NCBI GenBank assembly: GCA_029204045.2
Contig: CM055063.1
Span: 30,056,810-30,120,809 of the forward strand
From: Tillandsia leiboldiana
Lineage: Eukaryota > Streptophyta > Magnoliopsida > Poales > Bromeliaceae
Reading direction: 5' to 3'
DNA: 64,000 nt
Positions 10,664 to 22,120 of this stretch are shown one piece after another. How positions within the stretch are numbered: position 1 is the first letter of the stretch; each line of letters starts with the position of its first letter. The translations under genes and the position numbers were made by a program. A model generated the notes under the pieces. That model saw only the letters and a program-made list of their open reading frames with translations, made no database searches and was not told where the DNA came from.

Positions 10664-11999
10664 TGTTACGGAATTTGAGTTGGCGTAGTTTCGTGAAAGT
10701 TTCAAGTCCTGAAGATTGAAGGTGAAGAAAGTTGGATCATTTAACTCAATCTCAAGAAAGAAGAATTCAAAAGGATCAGGTATGTTTAACTAAAGAATTT
10801 GTGTGATCCGAATACTTCTTGTAGTGTAGAAACACTTGGAAGAATCTTTCATTGCATAAAAATCAAAAACTGGACTTGGGACATGTTCAGGATCCGGATC
10901 AGGTTGTTCGATCCGGATCCCGAAGGTGGTTCGTTCATACATCGTCGCAATCTGGATCGTAGTCTCTTGATCCGGATCCCGAACGTTGAGTTTACCATCT
11001 ACCTTGAACGATCCGGATCTTGCTTCGCAATCCGGATCCCGAACGTTGATGTTTGGTGAACTGTATGAACGATCCGGATCGTAGTCACATGATCCGGATC
11101 CCGAACCTTCGTTTTTCTGGAATTGGCTGTTTCGTTATGACGATCCGGATCTCAGTTATCACGATCCGGATCGCCGTCCGTAAAATTCCAGAAATGGCAG
11201 GTTTTTGATCCTTATCTCCTTCCTAGGGTTTCTAACCTATAAATAGACCCTATGTCTTTCTTTCTAGGGTCAATCCACATAGCCGTCATTTTCATATATC
11301 ATCTTATACGGCTATAGATCCACATATAGAGAAGAAAGGAAATCATTAGAGAATACTCTATGTTTCTTCATCTATATTGATTAGTTTGATTCTAGGTTTT
11401 CATACTCACATCTTGAGTTGAATCAAACTAATGAATACTTAGATGGTATTTCCGATCTATCTTTGATCTAAGTATTCGGCGGATCATCACCACCCAAAAA
11501 CAACGATTACCCCAAAATCGGCGCGTGGATTCGCGTGTCCTTGTGGATTCAAGGTTCATTCGCTCTCGTGGATTCGGAGCGAGGCACGTTCGTGGATTCG
11601 AAGGGTGCTATTGGGTGAAGACCGTGGATTCGGTCGGACGTCGTGGATTCGACGTTGGACGCCGTGGATTCGGCGTTGGGCGCAGATCGTGGATTCGAGA
11701 AGCGTCTGGAGCGAGCGGAGAAGATCCTCTAGGAGCGTATGGAAAAGGTTGAGTCGTAAGTGTGTACGGTAAATCACCTTGTACGTGTTTTAATTCTAGT
11801 GGATTTCTGCCGTGTTATCGGTCCCGTGGTTTTTTACTCCGGTGATGGAGTTTTCCACGTAAAAATCTTGCGAGTTATTTTCATTTCCGCATTGGGTTTT
11901 TTATCGCAACGATTTTTGAGTGTTTATACGTTTACACCTATTCACCCCCCTCTAGGTGTTTCTTCCCCTATTTAGATCCGTATTATATACGACCCAACA
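10664..11999 (+). repeat. Copia1 3' LTR (1,336 bp)
   Basis: TGTTACGG...CCCAACA, nearly identical to 1-1260 and to the copia3 LTRs. It is complete, with the palindrome array, TATA box (11237-11246) and hairpin array. Gypsy1 LTR sequence follows directly at 12000. Confidence 0.96.
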
Positions 12000-13597
12000 A
12001 CGGTGTCCGTGACTGCCACTAACTGGCCCAGCCAGAGGGACAAATGCGTCGACAAGTCGCGATAGAAGTAACAGGCCCAACTCCGGAGTGGCTCTCGAGG
12101 GGTGCGACCCCAACGAGTAAAGTATCCGCGCATCTCTGCCGAGCTCAAATGTGGCTCATGCAGGCTATAATCCAAATCCTGGATCAACAAGATCGGCAGT
12201 AACCCAAAAGTACACTGTCTCGCACATAGGTTGGAAAACTGCACAGCCGAGACCTACTATCACTCAGATGGCTCCCAAGATCCCAGATCTACAACCAAAG
12301 TCACTCTCCCAAAGAAACCTGGTCTACAGACTGCTATCAACCCCACTCGGTCCCCAGACACGAGTGTAAATGCATCCCACAACAACCCGACCTCTCGGCC
12401 CACTACTTGGGCGAGGAAAACTCTAAGTCCAGAGTGATATACAAAAATAATGATGTGGGAATGTCTAGAGCAATAAAACCTAGCCCAAGTTGAGGTTTTC
12501 TACAGTCTGGCTGAACATGCAACATATGGCGGTGGTGCTAGGTCAAGTTCCAAGATAACAATAAACAACAGCTTGTAGGGAAGAAAGAATCACAGGATCA
12601 TCTAATCACAATAAGAACATCAATTCCTACATTCTAGCATGCTATACTTAATACATCATAATATGCAAGTCCCTATATAGCTAGAATTAGTACACAGTCC
12701 GTTGATCTTGAAAATGAGGTCACCCACCTAAAGCGCTGAACTGTCCAAGTCCTACAGCTGATAATACCAGAAAAACAGCAACTCAAAGTCCAATAGGTCC
12801 GGTACAGTCCACAATCCCTCCTGGGTACAACATAAGGCTACAGTTACACCAAAAATCCCAAAATCTGCCCAAAATCACAACGCTAGAATTTCAGCTGCAA
12901 AGAAGCAATATTTCACCTGCTGAAAGTGCTCAATAAATTCCAAATAAAATATCCCTGCGTTCTACGCGTCGATAGCTTCGAAACAAGTACCTGCACGCCC
13001 AAATCGGAGTCCCGAAGGCCAAGTTATAAATTCCACGATACGGGCGCGCGAAAACATACAACCACACAACTGTAAAGTCTTGGACAGATGAAAAGGAAGA
13101 TGTATACCTCCGGGAAAGTCTCCAAAAATTCCAAGAAAAATCCACGATGATCCTCGCGTCGAGTAGATGAAAAACGTCCTGATTCGAGACTTGTGCACGA
13201 AGATCTCCTCAAAAGAAGGTGCTGCCCTCACCAAAATCTCACAGCAAAAAGGGTCCCAGTGAGCATGAGAAAACTCCTCGAAAAATGAGCAATCAGAAAA
13301 TGTGGAAAAAACCAAAAATGTAGCCTCACCTGTCACGGATCCAGCAGCAAAGAAATCGCTCGAAAATATGGACGGAGTAGGTCGGGAGAGCCCGTGCACC
13401 GAAGAGCGACGGAAGAAACACCGAAGAAGGAGCGTCGCGCCGCGCCAAGAAAATGAGAATCTCGAAAAGCGTGCCCCCAAAAATCCCCAAACTCTGCAGA
13501 TGGAAGCTACACTGTGTGAGGATCAACTTTGGTGAAGAACCCTTGCCGGTTTGAAGCTCGAAAATGCCAAAAGAACGAAGAAGAAAGGATTTCGGGC

Positions 13598-13605
13598 TAT
13601 TTATA
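13598..13605 (-). promoter_or_regulatory. TATA box of gypsy1 3' LTR
   Basis: Reads TATAAATA on the minus strand, in the context GGCCTATAAATAGCCC. It lies 500-690 bp downstream of the ERSE-like modules. The equivalent in the 5' LTR is near 21131-21138. Confidence 0.7.
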
Positions 13606-14109
13606 GGCCGCAGAAAACAAATGGAAAAATTCCCATTTTGTCCCAAGATTCGGGCGCAGGGGGATTTTCGGGCGGCTACAGTGTTGGGCCTGGCCCAACA
13701 CTGTGCGCGCCCGAAACCTTCCCGTGCAGCCACGTAGCCCAGCAAACAGGCGGCAGCGGGCGGAGCTACTCAGCGGCGGCCACGTCGCGCGCGTCTCCGC
13801 CCGACACGCGTCCCGCACAGCGAACAGCTGTGCGGGGCACGCGAACCGCCGACACGTGCCCCTCCCTGCGGTCAAAGCGGGTAGGTGGTGCCCGCCAGTG
13901 GCAGGGCGACACGCGTCCCTGCCGCTGTCGCGGTCACACGTGCGGGCAGGGCGCCGCCCTGGCTGCCTGCCACGCACGCGCCCCGAGGCGCCCGTCCGCG
14001 ACTCCGTGCGCCGCGCCTGGTGAGCCCGCGAATAGCGTGACGACACGTGTCCCATGCACCTGGTCCACGCACCTAATTCAGGTTCCGTGGACCGCGCCGC
14101 GTGCACCGA

Positions 14110-14291
14110 CCAACCGAGGGATGCCACGCGTCCCCCCGCCCCGGTCCATGCACCGCCGCGCAAATTCTGTAGACCGCGCCTCACAGGCCCGCCAATCAGG
14201 CGGCGCCACGTGTGATGCGCCGGGTCCGTGCACCCAGCCGCGACACTCTGTGGACCGAGCACTGCGGACCGGCCAATCATGGGCTGCCACG
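14110..14291 (+). promoter_or_regulatory. Three CCAAT-N9-CCACG modules (ERSE-like), gypsy1 3' LTR
   Basis: Exact spacing at 14110-14128 (CCAAC variant), 14192-14210 and 14273-14291, the last two with perfect CCAAT and a CACGTG core. Modules repeat about every 80 bp together with GGTCCACG-type motifs. CCAAT-N9-CCACG (equal to CCAAT-N10-CACG) is the ER-stress response element bound by NF-Y plus bZIP factors such as bZIP28. The response itself is inferred. Confidence 0.7.
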
Positions 14292-14617
14292 TGGCAGCCG
14301 GCGGTCCACGGTCCCTCTGATGCACCGAAATTCAACAAAAACTTCCGGGAGTCCGTTTTTGGGCATCCGGACTCAGAATTTAACAAGCAAATAGCCGTTT
14401 TCAAGTGTTTTTCTGTGCTGTATCTAATTCCAACCTCTGATTGGCCTAAATCCACTTCAGAATTTCGGCAAATGCAGCCGAAAGCCAAGACAGCTAAGAA
14501 TACCTCACAGGGTCCATCTGTGGCATCCCTTTGATGCACCATGGGCCAGATACACCAACACTAGGTGTTCCAACAGTGGATTCACCGGAAAAGGTAGCAT
14601 GGGAACCAGGGTCACCA

Positions 14618-14632
14618 CATCCTCCCCCACTA
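14618..14632 (-). other. Polypurine tract of gypsy1
   Basis: Reads AGTGGGGGAGGATG on the minus strand, next to the 3' LTR start and shortly after the GGGACGAAACTT motif typical of chromovirus pol ends. Confidence 0.8.
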
Positions 14633-14677
14633 AAAGGAAGTTTCGTCCCAGAAACAAGAAAAACAAACAGACGTACC

Positions 14678-17600
14678 TCAACCTGATGTCTCGAACAGAA
14701 AGGGGTAGGAATCTCTCATCACTGTCTCCAGCTCCCAAGTGGCCTCTCGCTCCTTGTGATTGCTCCACAGGACCTTCACATACGGAATGGCCCGGTTGCG
14801 CAATTCCCTCACCTCTCGAGCAAAAATTCGCAACGGGCGCTCCTCATAACCCAGATCCTCGCCAACCTCCAAAGAAGTGAAGTCAATCACGTGCGACGGG
14901 TCAAAAACATATCTCCTCAGAGCCGAGACGTGGAAAACATCGTGAACTCCGGCCAGGCGTGGTGGAAGGGCAACTCTATAAGCCGTAGTACCAATCCTCT
15001 CAAGTACCTCGAAGGGTCCAATAAAATGGGGACTGAGCTTCCCCCGAACTCCGAATCTCCGGACCCCTTTCGAAGGCAAGACCTTCAAAAAGACATGATG
15101 ACCAATCTGAAACTCAAGGTCTCGCCGTCGAGTATCAGCGTAGCTCCTCTGACGACTCTGGGCTATCTCAAGATGTCGGCAAACTAATCTGACTTTCTCC
15201 TCTGCCTCCAACAGTAAATCCGGTCCCAAAGTCCTCCTCTCACCCACGTCACTCCAATACAAGGGCGACCGGCACTTGCGTCCATACAACGCCTCAAACG
15301 GAGCCATCTGAATGCTCGCCTGATAGCTGTTGTTGTACGCAAACTCAACCAGTGCTAAGTGCCGATACCACCCTCCTCCAAAATCCATAACGCACGCTCT
15401 CAACATATCCTCAAGGGTCTGTATGGTGCGCTCAGACTGGCCATCAGTCTGTGGGTGGAAAGCAGTACTAAATCTGAGCTGGGTCCCCAAGGCTGACTGT
15501 AGACTCCCCCAAAAGTGTGATACAAACCTCGGGTCCCTATCTGATACAATCGAGGCGGGTACACCGTGCAGTCTCACTATCTCATCCAAATATAACTGTG
15601 CCAGACGCTCCAATGACCAAGTCATCTTTACAGGCAAGAAGTGTGCAGACTTGGTGAGTCTATCCACGACAACCCAAATAGCGTTGGCCCCACTCTGCGC
15701 CCTCGGCAGTCCAGTGACGAAGTCCATGGTGATGTGGTCCCACTTCCACTCAGGAATTGGAAGACTCTGTAACTTGCCAGCAGGAACCCGATGCTCTGCC
15801 TTCACTTGCTGACAAGTTAAACAATGAGCCACAAATCTTCCAATATCCCGCTTCATTCCGGGCCACCAGAAATAGGCCTTGAGGTCCTTATACATCTTAG
15901 TACCACCAGGATGAATGGTATAAGGTGTATAATGGGCCTCTCTCAAAATCTGATCTCTGAGCTCAGTGTCCATTGGCACACACACTCGGTCCCTGTACCG
16001 CAGTACTCCCGAGCTATCCACTGCAAAATCCCCTATCTGATCTGCCTGAATCTGCATTCTAATCCTCGCCAAGTGGGGGTCCTCACTCTGTATCTCTCGA
16101 ATCCTGTCCAACAGAGTGGGCTGCAAGACCATGGACATGAGTCTAGCAGAGACCCCAGGGGATACAACCTCAATCTGAAGGCGCCTCAACTGCTCAACAA
16201 GCGGTGGCTGCTGTGTGATCAACATGCTCAAGCTCTGCGCTGACCTCCTACTCAAAGCATCTGCTACTACATTGGCCTTGCCAGGATGATAAAGGATGCT
16301 CACATCATAGTCCTTTAATAGCTCCAACCACCGGCGTTGCCTCAAATTCAGCTCCTTTTGAGTAAACAAGTACTTTAAACTCTTATGATCTGTGTAGATC
16401 TCACAGTGCTCCCCGTAGAGGTAATGCCGCCACAACTTCAGCGCGAACACAACGGCCGCAAGCTCCAAATCATGAGTAGGGTAATTCTTCTCATTATCCT
16501 TTAATTGACGTGAAGCATAAGCAACTACCCTACCATGCTGCATCAAAACACATCCCAAGCCGCTGTGAGAGGCGTCACTAAAAATCACGAATCCGTCGCC
16601 CATCACTGGTTGTGCTAGAACTGGTGCCGAGATCAATCGCCTCTTCAGTTCCTCAAAACTCTCCTGGCACCGCTCAGTCCAAACAAACTTCATCCCCTTC
16701 CTGGTCAAACTGGTCAGGGGAGTAAAGAGCTTCGCAAAGCCCTCTACAAACCGACGGTAATAACCTGCTAATCCCAAAAAGCTACGGACCTCAGTAACCG
16801 TCGTCGGTCTAGGCCAATCCCGAACAGCATCAATCTTCGTGGGGTCTACTGCCACTCCTGCGACGGATACAATGTGGCCTAGAAAAGCAACCTCCCGAAG
16901 CCAAAATTCGCACTTTTTAAGCTTTGCATACAGCTTCTTCTCTCGCAGAAGCTGCAGCACTATCCTCAAGTGCTCCTCATGCTCTATATCACTTCGGGAG
17001 TAAATCAAAATGTCGTCAATGAACACAACGACAAACCGGTCCATGTACGGCTGAAATACCCAGTTCATTAGATCCATAAATGCAGCAGGGGCATTAGTTA
17101 ATCCAAAAGGCATAACTATAAACTCATAATGCCGGTACCGGGATCTAAAAGCCGTCTTGGGAATGTCCTCGGCCCTCACCCTGAGCTGGTGGTAACCTGA
17201 CTGGAGATCAATCTTCGAGAACACTGACGCTCCCTGCAACTGATCAAACAGATCATCAATCCGCGGTAGGGGGTACTTATTCCGGATGGTCACTTTATTC
17301 AGCTCTCTGTAGTCCACACACAACCGAAGCGACCCATCCTTCTTCTTCACAAATAAAATTGGCGCTCCCCACGGAGATACACTGGGCCTCACATAGCCCA
17401 CATCCATCAAGTCCTGCAACTGGGCCTTCAACTCCCTCAGCTCGGCAGGTGCCATCCTATAAGGTGCCTTCGAGATTGGTACGGTTCCTGGAACCACATC
17501 AATCACAAACTCAATCTCCCTCTCCGGCGGCAAAGTCGTCAACTCTGAGGGAAACACATCTGGGAACTCGCGGACAATAGGGATATCCGCGAGTCCCAGG

Positions 17601-18361
17601 GCTGCCGTAGGCACCTCAACAATCGTCGCCAGGAAAGCGGTGCAGCCTCTACTCATCATCCGCCGAGCTCTCGCCGAAGAAATAGTCATCGCAAAGAAGA
17701 TGCTCTGGCAGCCTCTAAAAACGAACTCCTCCTGTCCAGGCTCACGGAGGGTCACCGTCCTCTCTCTGCAGTCTATGGTGGCAAAGTACCGAGATAACCA
17801 ATCCATGCCAAGTACAACGTCGAAATCCTGGAGCTGCCGCAAGACGAGCAAGTCTGCCGGCAGGATCCAGGGTCCCAACTGCACAGGGCAATCCCTACAA
17901 TGCTCCTCGACATGCAAGACATGGTCTGGAATCTGAACCTCTAATGCATTCGATAATGAAACTACCTCTATACCATGTAGGGATGCAAATGCTCTACTAA
18001 TAAATGAATGCGATGCACCAGTATCAAAAAGAGCACGAGTACGAACTGCAGAAATCAAAATAGTACCTGCGACGACATGATCAGCTGCTGAAGCATCCTC
18101 AACCTGGGCGGCATAGACTCGCCCGCTCGGCGCCGGGGGACATCGCTCTGGCTGTCGCGAAGAGGAAGAAGCATGATCAGGCCTACCAGAGGCCGCAGAA
18201 GGCCCTGCCGGCAGATAAGGAACAGAAAGTGCTGAAGCTGAGGAATGAGCTGGAGGACCTGCTCTGGGGCACGAACTCTGAATGTGACCGGCCTGTCCGC
18301 AACGGAAGCAACGGCCGTGCCTCTGCTGACAATGAATCGGTAAGTGCGGCCCTCCACAAAA
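14678..18361 (-). CDS. pol: Gypsy1 pol with the gag zinc knuckle in frame (PR-RT-RH-IN-chromodomain)
   Basis: A long open frame on the minus strand, a continuation of gag after a frameshift, so it has no start of its own. Counting from codon 18058 (1,126 residues): protease DTGASHSF at 12-19; RT about 200-380 with FIDD at 346-349; RNase H about 465-590 beginning FSDAS; integrase HHCC finger about 700-745 and core after it; chromodomain near the C-terminus, about 1065-1120, ending in a WELE-type motif. Upstream of 18058 the frame runs through a CCHC knuckle (CFRCGQAGHIQSSC, near 18270-18320). It is uninterrupted from the knuckle to the stop, as in the single gag-pol ORF usual for Tekay elements. 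Catalytic residues look intact, so the enzymes may be functional if the frame is joined. Confidence 0.9.
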   Translation of the reverse strand, partial: FCGGPHLPIHCQQRHGRCFRCGQAGHIQSSCPRAGPPAHSSASALSVPYLPAGPSAASGRPDHASSSSRQPERCPPAPSGRVYAAQVEDASAADHVVAGTILISAVRTRALFDTGASHSFISRAFASLHGIEVVSLSNALEVQIPDHVLHVEEHCRDCPVQLGPWILPADLLVLRQLQDFDVVLGMDWLSRYFATIDCRERTVTLREPGQEEFVFRGCQSIFFAMTISSARARRMMSRGCTAFLATIVEVPTAALGLADIPIVREFPDVFPSELTTLPPEREIEFVIDVVPGTVPISKAPYRMAPAELRELKAQLQDLMDVGYVRPSVSPWGAPILFVKKKDGSLRLCVDYRELNKVTIRNKYPLPRIDDLFDQLQGASVFSKIDLQSGYHQLRVRAEDIPKTAFRSRYRHYEFIVMPFGLTNAPAAFMDLMNWVFQPYMDRFVVVFIDDILIYSRSDIEHEEHLRIVLQLLREKKLYAKLKKCEFWLREVAFLGHIVSVAGVAVDPTKIDAVRDWPRPTTVTEVRSFLGLAGYYRRFVEGFAKLFTPLTSLTRKGMKFVWTERCQESFEELKRRLISAPVLAQPVMGDGFVIFSDASHSGLGCVLMQHGRVVAYASRQLKDNEKNYPTHDLELAAVVFALKLWRHYLYGEHCEIYTDHKSLKYLFTQKELNLRQRRWLELLKDYDVSILYHPGKANVVADALSRRSAQSLSMLITQQPPLVEQLRRLQIEVVSPGVSARLMSMVLQPTLLDRIREIQSEDPHLARIRMQIQADQIGDFAVDSSGVLRYRDRVCVPMDTELRDQILREAHYTPYTIHPGGTKMYKDLKAYFWWPGMKRDIGRFVAHCLTCQQVKAEHRVPAGKLQSLPIPEWKWDHITMDFVTGLPRAQSGANAIWVVVDRLTKSAHFLPVKMTWSLERLAQLYLDEIVRLHGVPASIVSDRDPRFVSHFWGSLQSALGTQLRFSTAFHPQTDGQSERTIQTLEDMLRACVMDFGGGWYRHLALVEFAYNNSYQASIQMAPFEALYGRKCRSPLYWSDVGERRTLGPDLLLEAEEKVRLVCRHLEIAQSRQRSYADTRRRDLEFQIGHHVFLKVLPSKGVRRFGVRGKLSPHFIGPFEVLERIGTTAYRVALPPRLAGVHDVFHVSALRRYVFDPSHVIDFTSLEVGEDLGYEERPLRIFAREVRELRNRAIPYVKVLWSNHKEREATWELETVMRDSYPFLFETSG

Positions 18362-19560
18362 AACACATCGGTCCTGCCGGGGCTGCCGCGAGGTCTGCTC
18401 TGCTGCGAAGGCTGCTGCTGCCGAGGCGGTCGACGCTGCTGCTGCTGCTGCGAAGACTGACGGGATGCTCCAGATCTCTGGCGTCCCTGGTACCCACGAC
18501 CCTGAGGATAGAATCGTGGAGGTCTCGGGGGTCCCTGCCGACTCGACTGCCCCTCGTCCATCGGTGCCGGGCGCTTCGCCCCAGGAGTCACTACGGGGGC
18601 TGGAGCCACCTCTGCCATCACTGCCTCTCCAGACTCAACATATAACGCCTGCTCCATCGATGCCTCCAAAGTCTGTAATCTGCAGGAGCGAACAAACTGA
18701 TAAATGTCCCGGCGCAACCCCCGCTCAAACATGTAAATCTGGTGAGCCTCATCCCTGGCCACGTGAGGCATACTAGCCAACAGCTGATTGAAGTTAGCTA
18801 TGTACACATGCACGGGCCTATCTCCCTGGCGGAGATTCCTCAGCTGCTCCTCCAGTCTCTGACGTACACTCTCAGGAAAGAAGGCCCCTAGAAGAAGTCT
18901 ACGGAACTCCGCCCAAGGAAGAAGCTGCGTCCCAGGCGGACCAGCAGGCCGCACATGCCGCCACCAAGCCTCGGCGTTGCTCTCCAAGAAGTGTGTAGCC
19001 AAGAAGACCCGAAATCGATCCTCAACAAACAAACTCTCAAAATGACGCTCCATGGCCGTGATCCAAGACTCTGCCTCCCACAGCTCAGCACTCATACCAG
19101 AAAAACGGGGTGGATCAAACCAGCGGAACCTTATCAACAGATCCACCACCGCACTCTGCTCAGCCGAAGTCAAAGGTCCTGTCGACCCTGGCGGTGGTAT
19201 GCTAGAAACCGGCGCGACAGGAACTGCCGGCGCTGACGGAACCACAGGGGGCGCCGCAGCTGGCGGAGAAGGCACAGGCGAACTCTCAGGGGGTGCTACC
19301 ACCGGCTGCGCCCTCTACTCCAACAGAAGCATCATCCGACCCATGGCCTCCTCTTGGCGTCGAGAAGCTTCCTCCTGGCGCTGAGAAGCCTTCTCCTGGT
19401 GCTGTGAAGCCTCCTCCTGACGCCGCACCGCCTCAGACAACTGTGCCACCTGGGCACGGAGCTCCAGAACCTCCCTCTGCTGTCCCCGCCCCGAGTCCTC
19501 CTGCTCGGGCTCAGAGGAAGAAGGCTGCGAACGCATCGACATCGTGCGTCGCGGAGGCAT
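18055..19560 (-). pseudogene. gag: Gypsy1 gag, one amber stop and one frameshift
   Basis: The start ATG at 19560 begins MPPRR. A Glu/Gln-rich repeat (EEASQ/RRQ) follows, then an in-frame TAG at 19315-19317. Past it the frame continues into a Pro/Ala linker and the retrotransposon Gag core (WFDPPRFSG to about residue 260). At a run of six A on the plus strand (18358-18363) the reading frame shifts, so the natural CCHC knuckle and protease lie in the other frame and this frame ends in unrelated residues at 18055. Reading one base back at the T6 run rejoins gag to pol. This could be a one-base deletion, a sequencing error or, less likely, programmed slippage. Confidence 0.85.
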
Positions 19561-19848
19561 CACTCACCTGAGGGAAAAGAAAAGAAAAAAAAACAGTCAG
19601 AACCCCAAACAAAATACGACCCAATCTAGCGAAAGTCAAAGAGGCATGTCCCCCTTCCCATAGTACTATGTTGTCTGCAGCCAACATTGTTGCCATCGAA
19701 GGAAGACATGTCGATCACTCATACCATCCACTGGGAGAGTTGGGAACCCAATCAAGACTCTCGCTACAAGATTACGGCTCTCACGTAAGTCATCCTAGGG
19801 TCCAACCAAAAGCCTAGGGTTTCTAAGTCCTCAATGACCTACATCCTA

Positions 19849-19861
19849 GGCTCTGATACCA
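19849..19861 (-). other. Primer-binding site of gypsy1 (tRNA-Met)
   Basis: Reads TGGTATCAGAGCC on the minus strand, 8 bp from the 5' LTR boundary. Confidence 0.85.
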
Positions 19862-20282
19862 CTCTAATCTGTCACGCCCCGGGTCGAAACTGCGACCCGG
19901 GCTCGCCAACAGATCCGCCGCCCATACAGAAAGCCCCGTATAGACGTAGCGTCAAACCTGCAAAGATCATCTATACTATACAGATATCAGAACTGAAAGG
20001 TAAATGCAGAGTAAAAATAACATAAATACAACTCTCACAAATATACATCTCCAGTCCTCACCACAAATACACAAGTCTCTCAAAATAAGAAGAGTACAAC
20101 TCAATCCTCACTACAGGGTCACTCAACATGAACACTCAAAAGGTAAGGAGGTACATCTACTCTCAGGATGACAACTGGTAGGGATCTATCTCGCGACTCC
20201 CTTACCTCGATCAGCCGGATCAGCAACAGGTGCAGCAGGAACTGAAGTAGAAGTCCCTGGGGAAAAGACACCACGACGGGTG

Positions 20283-20310
20283 TGAGAACTACTTCCCACA
20301 GTAGTTCTCA
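20283..20310 (-). other. Conserved LTR hairpin, gypsy1 copy
   Basis: GAGAACTAC (20284-20292) pairs perfectly with GTAGTTCTC (20301-20309) around an 8-nt loop. The flanks GGTGTGA and AGTGGG are shared with three other gypsy LTRs whose stems differ but still pair. Confidence 0.7.
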
Positions 20311-21643
20311 GTGGGTGCCGCCAACAAGCCCAACGGTCTGCCCACTAAGTCTACTAGAGGCAAAAAGTAACAAATGCAGTGCTGAAGGCTACAGTTACAC
20401 CAAAAATCCCAAAATCTGCCCAAAAACACAACACTGGAATTTTAGCTGCAAAGAAGCAATATTTCACCTGCTGAAAGTGCTCAATAAATTCCAAATAAAA
20501 TATCCCTGCATTCTACGCGTCGATAGCTTCGAAACAAGTACCTGCACGCCCAAATCGGAGTCCCGAAGGCCAAGTTTTAAATTCCACGATACGGGCGCGC
20601 GAAAACAAACAACCACACAACTGTAAAGTCTTGCACAGATGAAAAGGAAGATGTATACCTCCGGGAAAGTCTCCAAAAATTCCAAGAAAAATCCACGATG
20701 ATCCTAGCGTCGAGTAGATGAAAAACGTCTACAAGCACGTCCTGATCCGAGACTTGTGCGCGGAGATCTCCTCAAAAGAAGGTGCTGCCCTCACCAAAAT
20801 CTCACAGCAAAAAGGGTCCCAGTGAGCACGAGAAAACTCCTCGAAAAACGCACAACCAGAAAATGTGGAAAAAACCAAAAATGTAGCCTCGCCTGTCGCG
20901 GATCCAGCAGAAAAAAAATCGCTCGAAAATATGGACGGAGTAGGTCGGAAGAGCCCGTGCACCGAAGAGCGATGGAAGAAACACCGAAGAAGGAGCGTCG
21001 CGCCGCGCCAAGAAAATGAGAATCTCGAAAAGCGTGCCCCCAAAAATCCCCAAACTCTGCAGATGGAAGCTACACTGTGTGAGGATCAACATTGGTGAAG
21101 AACGAAGAACGAAGAAGAAAGGATTTCGGGCTATTTATAGGCCGCAGAAAATAAATGGAAAAATTCCCATTTTGTCCCAAGATTCGGGCGCAGGGGGATT
21201 TTCGGGCGGCTACAGTGTTGGGCCTGGCCCAACACTGTGCGCGCCCGAAACCTTCCCGTGCAGCCACGTAGCCCAGCAAACAGGCGGCAGCGGGCGGAGC
21301 TACTCAGCGGCGGCCACGTCGCGCGCCTCCCCGCCTGACACGCGTCCCGCACAGCGAACAGCTGTGCGGGGCGCGCGAACCGCCGGCACGTGCCCCTCCC
21401 CGCGGTCAAAGCGGGTAGGTGGCGCCCGCCAGTGGCAGGGCGACACGCGTCCCTGCCACTGTCGCGGTCACACGTGCGGGCAGGGCGCCGGCCTGGCCGC
21501 CTGCCACGCACGCGCCCCGAGGCGCCCGTCCGCGACTCCGTGCGCCGCGCCTCGTGAGCCCGCGAATAGCGTGACGACACGTGTCCCATGCACCTGGTCC
21601 ACGCACCTAATTCAGGTTCCGTGGACCGCACCGCGTGCACCGA

Positions 21644-21825
21644 CCAACCGAGGGATGCCACGCGTCCCCCCGCCCCGGTCCATGCACCGCCGCGCAAATT
21701 CTGTAGACCGCGCCTCACAGGCCCGCCAATCAGGCGCCGCCACGTGTCATGCGCCGGGTCCGTGCACCCAGCCGCGACACTCTGTGGACCGAGCGCTGCG
21801 GACCGGCCAATCATGGGCTGCCACG
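21644..21825 (+). promoter_or_regulatory. Three ERSE-like modules, gypsy1 5' LTR
   Basis: CCAAC-N9-CCACG at 21644-21662 and CCAAT-N9-CCACG at 21726-21744 and 21807-21825, matching the modules of the 3' LTR with the spacing kept. Confidence 0.7.
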
Positions 21826-22120
21826 TGGCAGCCAGCGGTCCACGGTCCCTCCCATGCACCGAAATTCAACAAAAACTTCCGGGAGTCCGTTTTTGGGCAT
21901 CCGGACTCAGAATTTAACAAGCAAATAGCCGTTTTCAATCGTTTTTCCGTGCTGAATCCAATTCCAACCTCTGATTGGCCTAAATCCACTTCAGAATTTC
22001 GGCAAATACAGCCGAAAGCCAAGACAGCTAAGAATACCTCACAAGGTCCATCTGTGGCATCCCTTTGATGCACCATGGGCCAGATACACCAACACTAGGT
22101 GTTCCAACAGTGGATTCACC

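Larger units (their letters stand above)
1..11999 (+). mobile_element. Copia1: Sirevirus-type Ty1/copia retrotransposon, 5' end outside window
   Basis: Order on the plus strand: 5' LTR (first 76 bp missing), tRNA-Met primer site, gag, pol remnant, assembly gap, ORF3, purine tracts, 3' LTR. The LTRs run TGTTACGG...CCCAACA. The downstream ORF3, repeated purine tracts and palindrome-rich LTRs are Sirevirus (SIRE/Maximus) traits known from the family. The element is inserted in the 3' LTR of gypsy1, whose sequence resumes at 12000; the left target duplication cannot be seen. A gypsy LTR interrupts ORF3. The two LTRs differ at only about four bases that I can see, so the insertion is young. Protease and the integrase N-terminus are deleted, so it is non-autonomous. 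Confidence 0.9.
12000..14617 (-). repeat. Gypsy1 3' LTR (interrupted by copia1)
   Basis: It matches the 5' LTR from about 12833 to 14616. The part 12000-12832 has no counterpart in the 5' LTR but matches the LTR1 region at 49245-49300 in reverse complement, so it is true LTR sequence that the 5' LTR has lost. It carries a TATA box (13598-13605), a GC-rich U3 and three ERSE-like modules. Long frames such as 13551-14534 are GC-rich artefacts. Confidence 0.85.

Noticed and set aside
13551..14534. A 327-codon frame in gypsy1 3' LTR, repeated at 21016-22068
   Set aside because: It lies in GC-rich LTR U3 and overlaps long frames on the other strand; composition explains it.
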